Positions 29,030 to 42,287 of a stretch of 64,000 bases of DNA are shown piece by piece. Under the pieces are notes generated by a model that was given only the letters and a program-made list of their open reading frames with translations, had not been told where the DNA came from and did not search any database. The stretch is from an uncultured SAR86 cluster bacterium (GTDB lineage: Bacteria > Pseudomonadota > Gammaproteobacteria > Magnimaribacterales > D2472): the NCBI GenBank assembly GCA_902626385.1, contig CACOEZ010000002.1, positions 62,001 to 126,000 on the forward strand, given 5' to 3'. The translations under genes and the position numbers were made by a program. Positions within the stretch are counted from its first letter, which is position 1; every line of letters starts with the position of its first letter.

Positions 29030-30448
29030 ATGGATACGCAAAAAATAACCCAATCTTTGGAAGACAGCCTATCGTCTTTGCTTGGTCAAAAGGGTTGGAT
29101 AAATTCAGAGGAGAGCGCACCATGGCATAGAGACTGGTTGAATAAATATGGTGAGCTTCCGCTTGGAGTTGCTCGTCCGTCTTCAACTGAAGAGGTGAGC
29201 CAGGTTCTGAGTTTATCTTATAAATATGGTGTGCATGTTGTACCTCAAGGCGGAAATACAAGCCTTGTTGGCGGAAGCGTATTGGGCTTTGAAAACGGAA
29301 TAATACTATCATTAGATAGAATGAATGTGATCTCATCTATAGATGGAGCTAGCGGTAATATATCTGTAGAAGCAGGTGTTATTCTTGAGCATTTGCATCA
29401 GTTTTTAGAAGGCACAGATTTAATGTTTCCAATGCACTTAGGATCTGAGGGTAGTGCTCAGATCGGTGGATTAATAGCTACAAATGCTGGAGGTAGTCAT
29501 GCTTTTCGTTTTGGAATGATGCATGATTTGATTCTAGGATTAGAGGTGGTGCTAACTGACGGACGCGTATGGGATGGGATGAGGGCTGTGCAAAAAGACA
29601 ATGCAGGTTATCAGTTGCGAAAGCTTATTTGTGGCTCTGAGGGAACATTAGGAGTTGTCACAAAAGCAGTTTTAAAATTATCTCCTAAGCCAAAACAAGA
29701 GTTTACTGCTTTATTGGCAGTGAAAGATGCCTCTGGGTTGATAGATTTAGCTCAGAAACTAAAAGCAGAAGCTGGAGAATTCTTAACCGCAATCGAGTTT
29801 TTCTCGGATGTTGGTTTGGATATAGCTCTTAAAAATATATCTGATCTTATTTATCCATTACAAAGAAGAGCACCATTTTATCTCCTTTTAGAGGGAGGAT
29901 CAGGTTCAACAATAGTACCACTTGATAAAATACTTAACGATATCGTAAGGTGGGGTATGGATGAGGATATTGTTATTGATGGAACAATAGCCCAGTCTGA
30001 ATCTCAACGAGCAGTTTTTTGGCGTTTGCGTGAAGAGCAGTCTGAGGGACAGCGACGTCTTGGCATGCAACTTAAGCATGATATTTCAGTTCCGCCAGGT
30101 TCGATAGTTAAGTTTTTAAAGATTGCAGACGAAGAATGTCACAAAATTCTTAAAGATGTGCAAATTAACGTTTTTGGTCATATCGGAGATGGAAATATTC
30201 ACTTTAATTTATCACCGCCTAATGGAAAAAAAGACTTTTCAGGTCGTGAAACTGAATTTTCTTTCAAGATAGCTAGGCTCGCATCTGATATGAAAGGTAG
30301 TTTTGCTGCTGAGCATGGCCTCGGTCGTTCAAAAATTATTTTAGCTGATGATCTTCGTGATCCCATAGAGAGAGAAATGATGCGTTCTATAAAAAATTCA
30401 TTTGATGATACTAATCATCTTAATCCTGGCGTATTACTTAAACTCTAA
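29030..30448 (+). CDS. FAD-binding oxidoreductase, D-2-hydroxyglutarate dehydrogenase-like (GlcD/D2HGDH family)
   Basis: 'VVPQGGNTSLVGGSV', 'IGGLIATNAGGSHAFRFGMMHDLILGLEVVLTDGRV', 'LICGSEGTLGVVTKAVLKL', 'NVFGHIGDGNIHFNL'. Confidence 0.82.
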   Translation: MDTQKITQSLEDSLSSLLGQKGWINSEESAPWHRDWLNKYGELPLGVARPSSTEEVSQVLSLSYKYGVHVVPQGGNTSLVGGSVLGFENGIILSLDRMNVISSIDGASGNISVEAGVILEHLHQFLEGTDLMFPMHLGSEGSAQIGGLIATNAGGSHAFRFGMMHDLILGLEVVLTDGRVWDGMRAVQKDNAGYQLRKLICGSEGTLGVVTKAVLKLSPKPKQEFTALLAVKDASGLIDLAQKLKAEAGEFLTAIEFFSDVGLDIALKNISDLIYPLQRRAPFYLLLEGGSGSTIVPLDKILNDIVRWGMDEDIVIDGTIAQSESQRAVFWRLREEQSEGQRRLGMQLKHDISVPPGSIVKFLKIADEECHKILKDVQINVFGHIGDGNIHFNLSPPNGKKDFSGRETEFSFKIARLASDMKGSFAAEHGLGRSKIILADDLRDPIEREMMRSIKNSFDDTNHLNPGVLLKL

Positions 30449-30497
30449 ATTTCGTAAGACGTAAATATCAAATAACTATCTTAAAATATAAAGTGCT

Positions 30498-31772
30498 ATG
30501 AAGATAAAAGATTTAAAAGTTGCAATTATAGGCTTAGGCTATGTTGGCCTCCCTCTTGCTGTAGAGTTTAGTAAAAAATTTAAGACCTTAGGTTTTGATA
30601 CAAATCAGAGGAGAATAAATGAATTGAGATCAGGTAAAGACTCGACCCTAGAAGTATCTAAGACTGAGTTAGCAGACAACAAAACACTAAGTTTTTCTAG
30701 TGACGTTAATGATCTTAAGGATTTTAATATATATATTGTTACTGTTCCAACCCCAATAGATGATCATAAACAGCCTGATATGACTTATTTAATTAAAGCG
30801 AGTCAGATGCTAGGTAAGGTTGTTAGTAAAAATGACATAATCATATACGAATCTACTGTATATCCTGGCGCGACAGAAGATGAATGTGTTCCTGCAGTTG
30901 AATCTGTTTCGGGACTTAAATTCAATGAAGATTTTTATGTTGGCTATTCCCCCGAAAGAATCAACCCGGGTGATAAAGAACACAGAGTGACCAATATACT
31001 AAAAGTTACATCAGGCTCGACACCCGAAGCAGCCGAGATAGTTGATCAGTTGTATAAGACAATTATAATTGCCGGTACTCACAAAGCGAGTTCGATTAAA
31101 GTAGCTGAAGCAGCTAAGGTAATAGAAAATACTCAACGGGACGTCAATATAGCTTTAATAAATGAATTATCAATTATTTTTAATAAATTAGAAATAGATA
31201 CTCTTGAAGTATTAGAAGCAGCGGGAACAAAGTGGAATTTCTTGCCTTTTAGACCTGGTATTGTTGGCGGTCACTGCATAGGGGTTGACCCTTATTATTT
31301 AACTCATAAGTCTCAATCAGTTGGTTATCATCCTGAAATGATATTGGCAGGACGCAGGCTTAATGACGGAATGGGAAAATATGTAGCATCTCAGTTAGTA
31401 AAAAACATGCTAAAAAAACGTATTCAAGTTGAAGGTTCAAATGTGTTAATTATGGGACTAACTTTTAAAGAGAATTGTCCAGACATTCGAAATACTAAAG
31501 TCGTGGATATAATCAGAGAATTAGAAGAATACAATATTAACGTCAATGTAACTGATCCTTGGTGTTCTGGTGATGATGCTAAAATTGATTATGGTATAAC
31601 ATTAGAAAATAAACCTAAAAACGGAAGTTACGATGCAATAATTGTTGCTGTAGCTCATAATCATTTTAAAGAATTAGGCGCTAAAAAAATACGAGAATTG
31701 GGTGCAGAGAATCATGTGCTCTATGACCTCAAATATATTTTACCTAAGCATATGGTAGATATGCGTTTGTAA
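30498..31772 (+). CDS. Nucleotide sugar dehydrogenase, WbpO/TviB-like UDP-N-acetylhexosamine 6-dehydrogenase
   Basis: '[21 protein letters not shown]', '[13 protein letters not shown]', '[39 protein letters not shown]'. Confidence 0.88.
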   Translation: MKIKDLKVAIIGLGYVGLPLAVEFSKKFKTLGFDTNQRRINELRSGKDSTLEVSKTELADNKTLSFSSDVNDLKDFNIYIVTVPTPIDDHKQPDMTYLIKASQMLGKVVSKNDIIIYESTVYPGATEDECVPAVESVSGLKFNEDFYVGYSPERINPGDKEHRVTNILKVTSGSTPEAAEIVDQLYKTIIIAGTHKASSIKVAEAAKVIENTQRDVNIALINELSIIFNKLEIDTLEVLEAAGTKWNFLPFRPGIVGGHCIGVDPYYLTHKSQSVGYHPEMILAGRRLNDGMGKYVASQLVKNMLKKRIQVEGSNVLIMGLTFKENCPDIRNTKVVDIIRELEEYNINVNVTDPWCSGDDAKIDYGITLENKPKNGSYDAIIVAVAHNHFKELGAKKIRELGAENHVLYDLKYILPKHMVDMRL

Positions 31773-31835
31773 CAATCAATTCAGAGCCTTCTTTGATAAG
31801 ACTCTGATATAAAAAAAATTTCAAGAGCTACTGTA

Positions 31836-34398
<2,563 letters not shown>

Positions 34399-34448
34399 TT
34401 TGGTCATAAATTTATAAAGATTTATATTCAATTTATAAAAATCATACA

Positions 34449-35546
34449 ATGAAATTTATTGATTTAGAAAAACAATTATCTCTGATTAGGGACCAAATTG
34501 ATGTGGGCATTAATAATGTATTTACGCATGGTAAATATATTTTGGGTCCTGAGGTTACTGAATTAGAAGACAAATTGGCTTCGTATACTGGAGCTCGTCA
34601 TTGTATAACTTGTGCCAATGGAACCGATGCGCTTCAAATATCACTGATGGCGTTGGGTATAGGTGTTGGAGATGAAGTTATCGTTCCAGGCTTCACTTAT
34701 GTTGCACCTGCTGAGGCTGTCGCCATTTTGGGAGGCAAGATTGTTTACGTTGATGTGTCATCTGATACATATAACTTAGATACCACTAAGATCGAAGCTG
34801 CAATAACTGATAAAACCAAGGCAATAATAGCTGTTTCTTTATTTGGACAGTGTGCTGACTTTGATGAAATCAATGAAATAGCCAGTCGCTATGAACTCCC
34901 TGTTATTGAAGACGGAGCTCAAAGTTTTGGTGCTTCTTATAAAGGTCAAAAGTCTTGCAGTTTGACAACGATAGCTACAACTAGTTTTTTTCCAGCAAAA
35001 CCATTGGGGTGTTATGGTGATGGCGGCGCAATATTCACAAGTGATGAAAGCTTATCAATAAAGCTTAGGCAAATAGCAAGGCATGGTCAAGATAAACGTT
35101 ATCATCATAAAATAGTTGGTTTAAATAGTAGGCTTGATTCAATTCAAGCTGCTGTGCTTTTAGCAAAAATGACGATATTTGATACTGAATTAGTTCAACG
35201 TGACAAAGTTGCATCTAACTATTTATCAAAACTATCAGGAGTTGGTCTGCATTCACTCCCAGATATTAGGCCATTTAATAAGAGTGCCTGGGCTCAGTTT
35301 ACAATTGAAATCAAAAATCGAGACGCAGTTCAACAATATCTATCCAAGAAGGGCATACCTACTACTGTTTACTATCCTATACCTCTCAACAGGCAGCCAG
35401 CGGTGGAGGATACCAAGTCATATCTCTCTGTTTCTGAACATGCGGCTAATCATGTATTGAGTTTACCTATGGGACCTTATTTAAAAAGTTCTGATCAAGA
35501 AATTATCATCGAAGAATTGACTGCAGCGGTTGAAAGCTCAAAGTAA
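34449..35546 (+). CDS. WbpE/WlbC-like DegT/DnrJ/EryC1 aminotransferase
   Basis: 'MKFIDLEKQLSLIRDQI', 'TSFFPAKPLGCYGDGGAIFT', 'RHGQDKRYHHKIVGLNSRLDSIQAAVLLAK'. Confidence 0.9.
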   Translation: MKFIDLEKQLSLIRDQIDVGINNVFTHGKYILGPEVTELEDKLASYTGARHCITCANGTDALQISLMALGIGVGDEVIVPGFTYVAPAEAVAILGGKIVYVDVSSDTYNLDTTKIEAAITDKTKAIIAVSLFGQCADFDEINEIASRYELPVIEDGAQSFGASYKGQKSCSLTTIATTSFFPAKPLGCYGDGGAIFTSDESLSIKLRQIARHGQDKRYHHKIVGLNSRLDSIQAAVLLAKMTIFDTELVQRDKVASNYLSKLSGVGLHSLPDIRPFNKSAWAQFTIEIKNRDAVQQYLSKKGIPTTVYYPIPLNRQPAVEDTKSYLSVSEHAANHVLSLPMGPYLKSSDQEIIIEELTAAVESSK

Positions 35547-35548
35547 TA

Positions 35549-36655
35549 ATGGATTCAACAGATGTTGTTGTAATAGGCGGGGGTGTTGTTGGCCTAGCAT
35601 GTGCTAGAAAATTAGCTATTGCAGGATTATCAACAATCGTGCTTGAAGCAGAAAGCGGGTTTGGTCAAGGAGAAAGCTCAAGAAATAGTGAGGTGATCCA
35701 TGCTGGACTTTATTATAAACCTGGTTCTTTGAAGGCGAAGTTATGCAGGGATGGGCGCGAGTTACTATATAGTTATTGTCAATCAAGGAATATTAGTCAT
35801 TCACAGTTAGGTAAGTGGATTGTTGCTAATGGACCTGCTCAAATTTCTCAGCTAAAGAAAATAGCTTCAACAGCTAAGGCTAATAGATGCAATGAAGTCT
35901 TTTGGATGAGCGGTTCAGAAGCTCAAGAGCAGGAGCCAGAGTTAATTGCTGAGAAAGTTCTTGTATCTCCAAGAACAGGTATAGTTGACTCACATCATTT
36001 TATGCTCAGTCTTTTGGCAGATCTAGAGATAAATGGTGGCGTCTTTGTACCAAAAACAATAGTCGAGTCTGGTAAAGCCATTACAGATGGCATTTTGCTT
36101 AAGACTGGTGGTATAGATGATTATGAGATCAAAGCAAAATTTGTTGTTAATTCAACAGGTATTTTCGCTCCAAGTTTAGCAAAAAAGTTCGGTTGCCAAA
36201 ATGTTCCTAAATTACCAGCAAAAGGCTTCGCTAAGGGAAACTATTTTAGTTTGACTGGTAAAGCACCCTTTAAAAGACTTATCTACCCAGTGCCTGAGCC
36301 TGGGGGACTTGGAGTTCATCTGACATTATCTTTGGATGGTCAGGCAAGGTTTGGTCCGGATGTAGAATGGATTCCAGAGGTTAACTATATAGTTGATTCA
36401 AATAGAAAAATTGCTTTTAGTAAAGAAATTAAGAAGTATTGGCGCAATTTTGATTCTGACAGATTAACACCTGATTATGCAGGTATAAGAGCTAAAGTTA
36501 CTGACCAGCCTGAAACTTCAGATTTCGTTATAAGTTCAGCTGAAGATAATGGTGTCCCTGGCCTTATTAATCTATTTGGAATAGAATCACCGGGATTGAC
36601 TTCATCACTAGCTATCGCTGAAGAGGTAGCTAAAAAATTAAATATAAATTGCTGA
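35549..36655 (+). CDS. FAD-dependent oxidoreductase, L-2-hydroxyglutarate dehydrogenase/oxidase (LhgO)-like
   Basis: 'DVVVIGGGVVGLACARKLA', 'SSRNSEVIHAGLYYKPGSLKAKLCRDGRELLYSYC', 'GLGVHLTLSLDGQARFGPDVEWI'. Confidence 0.83.
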   Translation: MDSTDVVVIGGGVVGLACARKLAIAGLSTIVLEAESGFGQGESSRNSEVIHAGLYYKPGSLKAKLCRDGRELLYSYCQSRNISHSQLGKWIVANGPAQISQLKKIASTAKANRCNEVFWMSGSEAQEQEPELIAEKVLVSPRTGIVDSHHFMLSLLADLEINGGVFVPKTIVESGKAITDGILLKTGGIDDYEIKAKFVVNSTGIFAPSLAKKFGCQNVPKLPAKGFAKGNYFSLTGKAPFKRLIYPVPEPGGLGVHLTLSLDGQARFGPDVEWIPEVNYIVDSNRKIAFSKEIKKYWRNFDSDRLTPDYAGIRAKVTDQPETSDFVISSAEDNGVPGLINLFGIESPGLTSSLAIAEEVAKKLNINC

Positions 36656-36662
36656 GGTATAT

Positions 36663-37631
36663 ATGAATACACTTGAAAATAAAAAAGTTTTGGTAACTGG
36701 TGGAGCTGGTTTCATTGGAAGCTTTGTTGTCACTGAGTTATTGAAAGAAAATGTTGGTGAAGTAGTGATTTATGATAATCTTGCCCGTGGAGACATGTCC
36801 TATATCGAAGAACAGTTAAAAGATCCTCGTTGTAATTATTTTAAGGGCGATTTAAGAGAAATTGATCTTTTAAATACTGCGATGACTGAATGTGATTATG
36901 TTATTCATTTGGCGGCAATGTGGCTTTTGCATTGCAAAGACTATCCGAGAACGGCATTTGATGTGAATATTCAAGGAACCTTTAATGTTTTAGAAGCCTG
37001 CGTAAATAATAAAGTAAGTCGTTTGGTATATTCTTCTTCTGCATCAGTTTATGGGGATGCCTCTGAAGTGCCTATGACAGAAGAACATCCATTTAATAAC
37101 CGTAATTTTTACGGAGCTACAAAAATTGCTTGTGAGGCAATGTGTCGTGCTTTTTTTGATCGATATAATTTAGATTACGTTGGTTTGAGATATATGAATG
37201 TGTATGGACCTCATCAGGATCAAACAGCAGCATATACAGGAGTAGTTCCTATTATGCTTAATAAAATTGATGCAAATGAAGCTCCAGTAATTAATGGTGA
37301 TGGGACTCAAGCATATGATTTTATTTATGTAGAAGATGTTGCTCGATCAAATATTTTGGCGCTCAAAGCTATTACTACAGACGAGTTTTATAATGTAGGC
37401 TCTGGTGTTCAAACAAGTATTAAAGAATTATGTGATCTTATTCTTGAGCTTAAAGAATCTGACTTAAAGGTTACATATCAACCATACAGTGAAGACGATG
37501 CTCGTCGTATGGTTCAAAATCGAATCGGATGTCCCAAAAAAGCCTCTAAAGATCTTAATTTTGATCATGCCTATAGCCTGCGAGAGGGACTTCTCCAGTT
37601 AATTAAATGGCGTGATGATGGTGGAGTTTAA
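36663..37631 (+). CDS. NAD-dependent epimerase/dehydratase (nucleotide-sugar SDR)
   Basis: 'VLVTGGAGFIGSFVVTELL', 'SSSASVYGDASEVPMTEEHPFNNRNFYGATK'. Confidence 0.85.
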   Translation: MNTLENKKVLVTGGAGFIGSFVVTELLKENVGEVVIYDNLARGDMSYIEEQLKDPRCNYFKGDLREIDLLNTAMTECDYVIHLAAMWLLHCKDYPRTAFDVNIQGTFNVLEACVNNKVSRLVYSSSASVYGDASEVPMTEEHPFNNRNFYGATKIACEAMCRAFFDRYNLDYVGLRYMNVYGPHQDQTAAYTGVVPIMLNKIDANEAPVINGDGTQAYDFIYVEDVARSNILALKAITTDEFYNVGSGVQTSIKELCDLILELKESDLKVTYQPYSEDDARRMVQNRIGCPKKASKDLNFDHAYSLREGLLQLIKWRDDGGV

Positions 37632-37634
37632 ACA

Positions 37635-38810
37635 ATGACATCAAAAATGAATATACCAATTGCCAGAACAAGCTTGCTTGAAAATGAAATTCAAAGTGTT
37701 ATTGCTCCTCTTGAAAATGGTTGGTTGGTTCAAGGGCCAAAGGTGGAAGAATTTGAGTCAAAATGGTCAAAATTTACTAGCTCTGAGAATTCACTTGCAG
37801 TTACATCATGCACCACGGCTCTTCATTTATCTCTCGCTGCTTTAGATTTTGGTCCTGGTGATGAGGCAATTGTTCCTGCTTTTACTTGGATTTCTACCGC
37901 AAATGTAGTAGAACACTTGGGTGGAAAGGTGATTTTTTGTGATATTGATCCTGATACTTTCAATATTGATGTAAGCCAAATCGAAGGAAAAATAACTTCC
38001 AAAACTAAAGCGATACTACCTGTTCACTTATTTGGATTAGCAGCGGACATGGATCCGATTAATGATATAGCTGAACGCCATAACCTTTGGGTTGTGGAGG
38101 ATGCTGCATGTGGCTTTGGTGCTAAATACTTTGGAAGACATGTAGGCACCCTAGGCACTACTGGATGTTTTAGCTTCCATCCTCGCAAAGCACTTACTAC
38201 GGGTGAAGGAGGTATGGTAACAACTTCAGATTCAAAGCTGGCAGATAAGATTCGATGTCTCAGAGATCATGGTGCAACAATGTCAGATCTCCAAAGACAT
38301 ATGGGAGCTAAACCATATTTATTGGCCGATCATCCTGAGGCAGGCTATAACCAAAGAATGACTGACATACAAGGAGCGTTAGGCTCAGCACAAATGGATC
38401 GTGCTAATGAAATTATATTAGAACGTCGCAACCTCGCTAATATTTATAACGAAGCTTTTTCAACTCTAGAGTGGTTACGAACCCCAGTTTGTTATGAGGG
38501 TTATGAACATGGTTATCAGAGTTACCCTTGTATGTTTAGACCTGAAAACTTGAGTCTTCAAAATGTTAAAGAAGTTAACCAAGCTAGGAATGCTTGGATG
38601 GAACTATTACAAACAGCAGGCATTTCAACTCGTCCGGCAACACATGCTGTTCATATGCTATCTTATTATCAAAAAAAATATAAATGTGAACCAAAAGATT
38701 ATCCAAATGCTTATATTGCTAATGAGTGCAGTATAAGCTTGCCTTTGTTTCATGGCATGACCGAAGACGAGCAAAACTTTGTTATTGAATTTGTTAAAAA
38801 TTCTTTCTAA
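37635..38810 (+). CDS. DegT/DnrJ/EryC1 aminotransferase (perosamine synthetase-like)
   Basis: 'VTSCTTALHLSLAALDFGPGDEAIVPAFTWISTANVVEHLGG', 'FSFHPRKALTTGEGGMVTTSD'. Confidence 0.87.
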   Translation: MTSKMNIPIARTSLLENEIQSVIAPLENGWLVQGPKVEEFESKWSKFTSSENSLAVTSCTTALHLSLAALDFGPGDEAIVPAFTWISTANVVEHLGGKVIFCDIDPDTFNIDVSQIEGKITSKTKAILPVHLFGLAADMDPINDIAERHNLWVVEDAACGFGAKYFGRHVGTLGTTGCFSFHPRKALTTGEGGMVTTSDSKLADKIRCLRDHGATMSDLQRHMGAKPYLLADHPEAGYNQRMTDIQGALGSAQMDRANEIILERRNLANIYNEAFSTLEWLRTPVCYEGYEHGYQSYPCMFRPENLSLQNVKEVNQARNAWMELLQTAGISTRPATHAVHMLSYYQKKYKCEPKDYPNAYIANECSISLPLFHGMTEDEQNFVIEFVKNSF

Positions 38811-38829
38811 GTTAAAACATTCAAGAAAA

Positions 38830-39672
38830 ATGATTCACAAGCTTAATAAAAGCATTACTTCTAGTAAGTTAGCCGATCAGTTAGGTGCTGAACATTCAGG
38901 ACCCTCGAAAGAGATTACGGCATTTAGCGACTTGCAAAGTGCTAAAGAGAATTGTTTGTGTTTTATTAACGACAGCGCAAGAAAACACAATCAAAACTCT
39001 ATTGTTATTTCAAAATTTAAAACCAAAGATTGCATAAGTAACATTATTTGTAGCAATCCGAGACTAGCATTTATTGAAGCTTTATCTTATTTTCTTACAA
39101 ATGGATATATTGCTCAGCAGTTTTCAGGAAAAATTCACGAATCTGCTGATGTTGCTTCTTCTGCAATAATAGAAGAAGGTGCAGAATTAAATGCTGGTGT
39201 TCATGTTGGCCCTGGATCATATATCAAAGCTTGTGTTGTTTTGGGAGCTAACAGCAAGATTGGAGCAAATTCTGTCCTAGGCCATGACGGTTTCGGTTTT
39301 GAAAGAAACAGTCAAGGAGTGCCAATACGTTTTCCTCACTTTGGTAAATTAGTTATTGGAAAAGATTGCGAAATTGGAAATTCTTGCAGTATTTCACGTG
39401 GAACCTTGAACGATACAATTATTAAAAATGGTGTAAAGATAGATGATAACGCTTATCTGGCTCATAATGTTCTAGTAAAAGAAAATACTTACATAATGTC
39501 TGGCGTAAGATTAAATGGAAGTGTTGAGGTCGGAAAGGATTGTTGGGTTGGAACAAATGCGATTGTAAGAGAAGGTTGTATTGTTAGCAGTAACACGGTA
39601 GTGGGAATGGGTAGTGTTGTAGTAAAAAATATTCCATCATCGGCAGTGGTTTTTGGAAACCCAGCAAAATAA
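38830..39672 (+). CDS. LpxD-like acyltransferase paralog (left-handed beta-helix)
   Basis: ATG at 38830; LpxD-like N-domain 'SSKLADQLGAEHSGPSKEITAFSDLQSAKENCLCFIND' and hexapeptide repeats 'GHDGFGFERNSQGVPIRFPHFGKLVIG'. Confidence 0.75.
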   Translation: MIHKLNKSITSSKLADQLGAEHSGPSKEITAFSDLQSAKENCLCFINDSARKHNQNSIVISKFKTKDCISNIICSNPRLAFIEALSYFLTNGYIAQQFSGKIHESADVASSAIIEEGAELNAGVHVGPGSYIKACVVLGANSKIGANSVLGHDGFGFERNSQGVPIRFPHFGKLVIGKDCEIGNSCSISRGTLNDTIIKNGVKIDDNAYLAHNVLVKENTYIMSGVRLNGSVEVGKDCWVGTNAIVREGCIVSSNTVVGMGSVVVKNIPSSAVVFGNPAK

Positions 39673-39709
39673 ATAAACAATAAAATATTACAGAGATTAA
39701 ATCTATTAT

Positions 39710-41572
39710 ATGTGTGGTATTACGGGCATAGTCAATCTTAATGGTGATAAAGTATCGCAGGTTATTTTGCAGAAAATGACAGATGCTATTATTCATCGAG
39801 GTCCAGATGGTGATGGAATTTGGATGGAAGATAATGTTGGTTTAGGCCACAGACGATTATCGATCATTGATCTTTCCTCAGGTGGACATCAACCCATGAT
39901 GAGTCATGATGATCGCTATTCTCTATCCTATAACGGCGAGATTTATAATTATCGAGAATTGAGAACCGAGTTAGAGGCTTGTGGTCATAGATTTAGGTCA
40001 AGCTCAGATACTGAGGTTGTTCTCTATGCCTTAATTCAATGGGGTACAGATGCATTACTTCGCTTTAATGGAATGTTCGCTTTCGCATTATGGGATAGCA
40101 AAGAACGAAGTCTTCTGTTGGCTCGAGATCGCTATGGTATCAAACCACTCTATTACTCACGCCAAAACTCAATATTAACTTTTGGTTCAGAGCAAAAAGC
40201 CATACTAGCTCATCCAGAATTTCGAAGAAAAATTAATGCCACTGCTCTCTTGGAATACTTTACTTTCCAAAATATCTTTTCTGATAGAACCCTTATGGAG
40301 GATATAAGAATTCTTCCTGCTGGACATTTCGCAATACTTAAAAATAGTGATACAGATTTAAAAATTCAAAGCTATTGGGATTTTAACTTTCGGGAACCTA
40401 ATAATATAAAAGATAAAGAGGTTTACATTGAAGAGCTGGAACACCTCTTCCAACAGTCAGTTAATCGTCAGTTAGTGAGCGACGTTGAGCTAGGAGCCTA
40501 TCTTAGTGGGGGAATGGATAGTGGATCTATAACTGCAGTTACGGCACAGTCTCTTCCAAATCTTAAGAGCTTTACTTGCGGTTTTGATTTAAGTTCAGCT
40601 TCTGGCATAGAGCTAGTTTTTGATGAGCGGATAAAAGCTGAAGCTATGTCGGCAAAATTTAAGACTGAGCATTATGAAATGGTTTTAAAGGCCGGAGATA
40701 TGGAGCGCTGTCTACCTATGGTGGCCAAGCATTTGGAAGAACCTAGAGTTGGTCAAAGCTATCCTAATTATTATGCAGCTCAACTTGCGAGCAAGTTTGT
40801 CAAAGTTGTTTTATCAGGGACTGGTGGTGACGAACTCTTTGGTGGCTATCCATGGAGATATTATCATGTTGCTGGGAGTAAGAGCTTCGAAAATTTCATT
40901 GATCAGTATTACAGTTATTGGCAGCGATTGATAGATGAAAAATATTTAAAAAAGATATTTTCACCACTGCAACAACAAATTAAAGACACTTCTACACGAG
41001 ATATTTTTCAAGATGTATTTGCTAATCGTGATAAAGTTTCAAATTCCCCAGAGGATTATGTAAACCATTGTTTGTATTTTGAGTCAAAGACCTTTCTTCA
41101 TGGTCTGTTCGTAGTAGAAGACAAACTCTCAATGGCGCATGGCTTGGAGAGTCGTGTACCATTTATGGATAACGATTTGGTAGATTTTGCGATGCAATGC
41201 CCGGTTAACCTTAAACTAAATAACCTGCATCAAATGCTAAAGACTTTTAAAACTAATATTAATGATACCTTTAAAAAAACCAATGATGGTAAGCAGATTA
41301 TGCGAGATGTGATGAAACGTTTTATACCAGAAGATATTACCAGCGCTCAAAAACAAGGTTTTTCTTCGCCAGATGCTAGTTGGTTTAAAGGTGAAAGCAT
41401 CGATTTTGTTAAGAGAACATTACTTGATAAAAATTCACGTATCTATGATTACCTCGATAACCGATTGGTAACACCTTTAATTAATGAACATTTGAGTGGT
41501 AAAGAGAATCGTCGATTGTTAATTTGGTCACTTCTTAATGTAGACGCATGGATGCAGGATGTGAATTTATGA
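39710..41572 (+). CDS. Glutamine-dependent asparagine synthetase-like amidotransferase (copy 1)
   Basis: 'MCGITGIVNLNG', 'RGPDGDGIWMEDNVGLGHRRLSIIDLS', 'GAYLSGGMDSGSITAV', 'LSGTGGDELFGGYPWRY'. Confidence 0.9.
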   Translation: MCGITGIVNLNGDKVSQVILQKMTDAIIHRGPDGDGIWMEDNVGLGHRRLSIIDLSSGGHQPMMSHDDRYSLSYNGEIYNYRELRTELEACGHRFRSSSDTEVVLYALIQWGTDALLRFNGMFAFALWDSKERSLLLARDRYGIKPLYYSRQNSILTFGSEQKAILAHPEFRRKINATALLEYFTFQNIFSDRTLMEDIRILPAGHFAILKNSDTDLKIQSYWDFNFREPNNIKDKEVYIEELEHLFQQSVNRQLVSDVELGAYLSGGMDSGSITAVTAQSLPNLKSFTCGFDLSSASGIELVFDERIKAEAMSAKFKTEHYEMVLKAGDMERCLPMVAKHLEEPRVGQSYPNYYAAQLASKFVKVVLSGTGGDELFGGYPWRYYHVAGSKSFENFIDQYYSYWQRLIDEKYLKKIFSPLQQQIKDTSTRDIFQDVFANRDKVSNSPEDYVNHCLYFESKTFLHGLFVVEDKLSMAHGLESRVPFMDNDLVDFAMQCPVNLKLNNLHQMLKTFKTNINDTFKKTNDGKQIMRDVMKRFIPEDITSAQKQGFSSPDASWFKGESIDFVKRTLLDKNSRIYDYLDNRLVTPLINEHLSGKENRRLLIWSLLNVDAWMQDVNL

Positions 41573-42276
41573 TTGGTATTTTGTCTGATGCGCATGGAAA
41601 CATTGAAGCATTTCAGGCTGCAATAACTCACTTAAGATCACTTGGTGCTAAATCTTTCTATTATCTTGGCGATGCTGTTGGATATATTCCATCACTTGAT
41701 GTAGTGGATGAACTGATATCAATGAGAGGGGAAGTTAAATGTATCCTTGGAAATCATGAGGAAATGCTTTTCCAGGAAGATATATCACCAAGCAGAGAAG
41801 CTATCTATCAATTCAAGCCAATACGTGACAGGCTATCAAGCAATCAGATTGATTTTCTAATGTCATGGCCAACTCACATTCAAGAGACTATTGATGGCAC
41901 TTCAGTTCTATTTGTTCATGGGAGTCCAAGAGATTATACAAATGAGTATGTTTATCCAGATACTGACCTCAGTCAATTTAAGCCTGGCACCTCATTTGTT
42001 TTTATGGGACATACTCACTACCCATTTTTAAAAAATTCAAATAGTACTACCTTCGTTAATGTTGGTAGTTGCGGACTGCCAAGAGATGATGGTCGCTTCG
42101 GTGCATTTGCTACTTTTGATCCAAGCACCAAAAGTGTCAAAATATATCGTCACGCTATAGACAAGTTTGTTAGCAAACTGAACTTGAATTTTCTTGAAGT
42201 AATTCATCCATCGGTTCTAGAGGTGTTTGAACGTCGATCAAATAAAGTTTTTGAAAGCAACTTTAAAAGTATATAG
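41569..42276 (+). CDS. Calcineurin-like metallophosphoesterase
   Basis: 'MIGILSDAHGNIEAFQAA', 'YLGDAVGYIP', 'ILGNHEEML', 'FMGHTHYPF'; start at 41569 overlaps the asnB-like stop codon. Confidence 0.85.
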   Translation: MIGILSDAHGNIEAFQAAITHLRSLGAKSFYYLGDAVGYIPSLDVVDELISMRGEVKCILGNHEEMLFQEDISPSREAIYQFKPIRDRLSSNQIDFLMSWPTHIQETIDGTSVLFVHGSPRDYTNEYVYPDTDLSQFKPGTSFVFMGHTHYPFLKNSNSTTFVNVGSCGLPRDDGRFGAFATFDPSTKSVKIYRHAIDKFVSKLNLNFLEVIHPSVLEVFERRSNKVFESNFKSI

Positions 42277-42287
42277 GAGTATAGATT

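Noticed and set aside
38779-38829. Upstream start of the LpxD-like ORF
   Set aside because: Lies within the aminotransferase gene; ATG at 38830 fits the LpxD-like N-terminus.
41548-41568. Upstream start of the metallophosphoesterase ORF
   Set aside because: MIGILSDAHGN beginning at 41569 matches the family N-terminus and overlaps the preceding stop codon as is typical.
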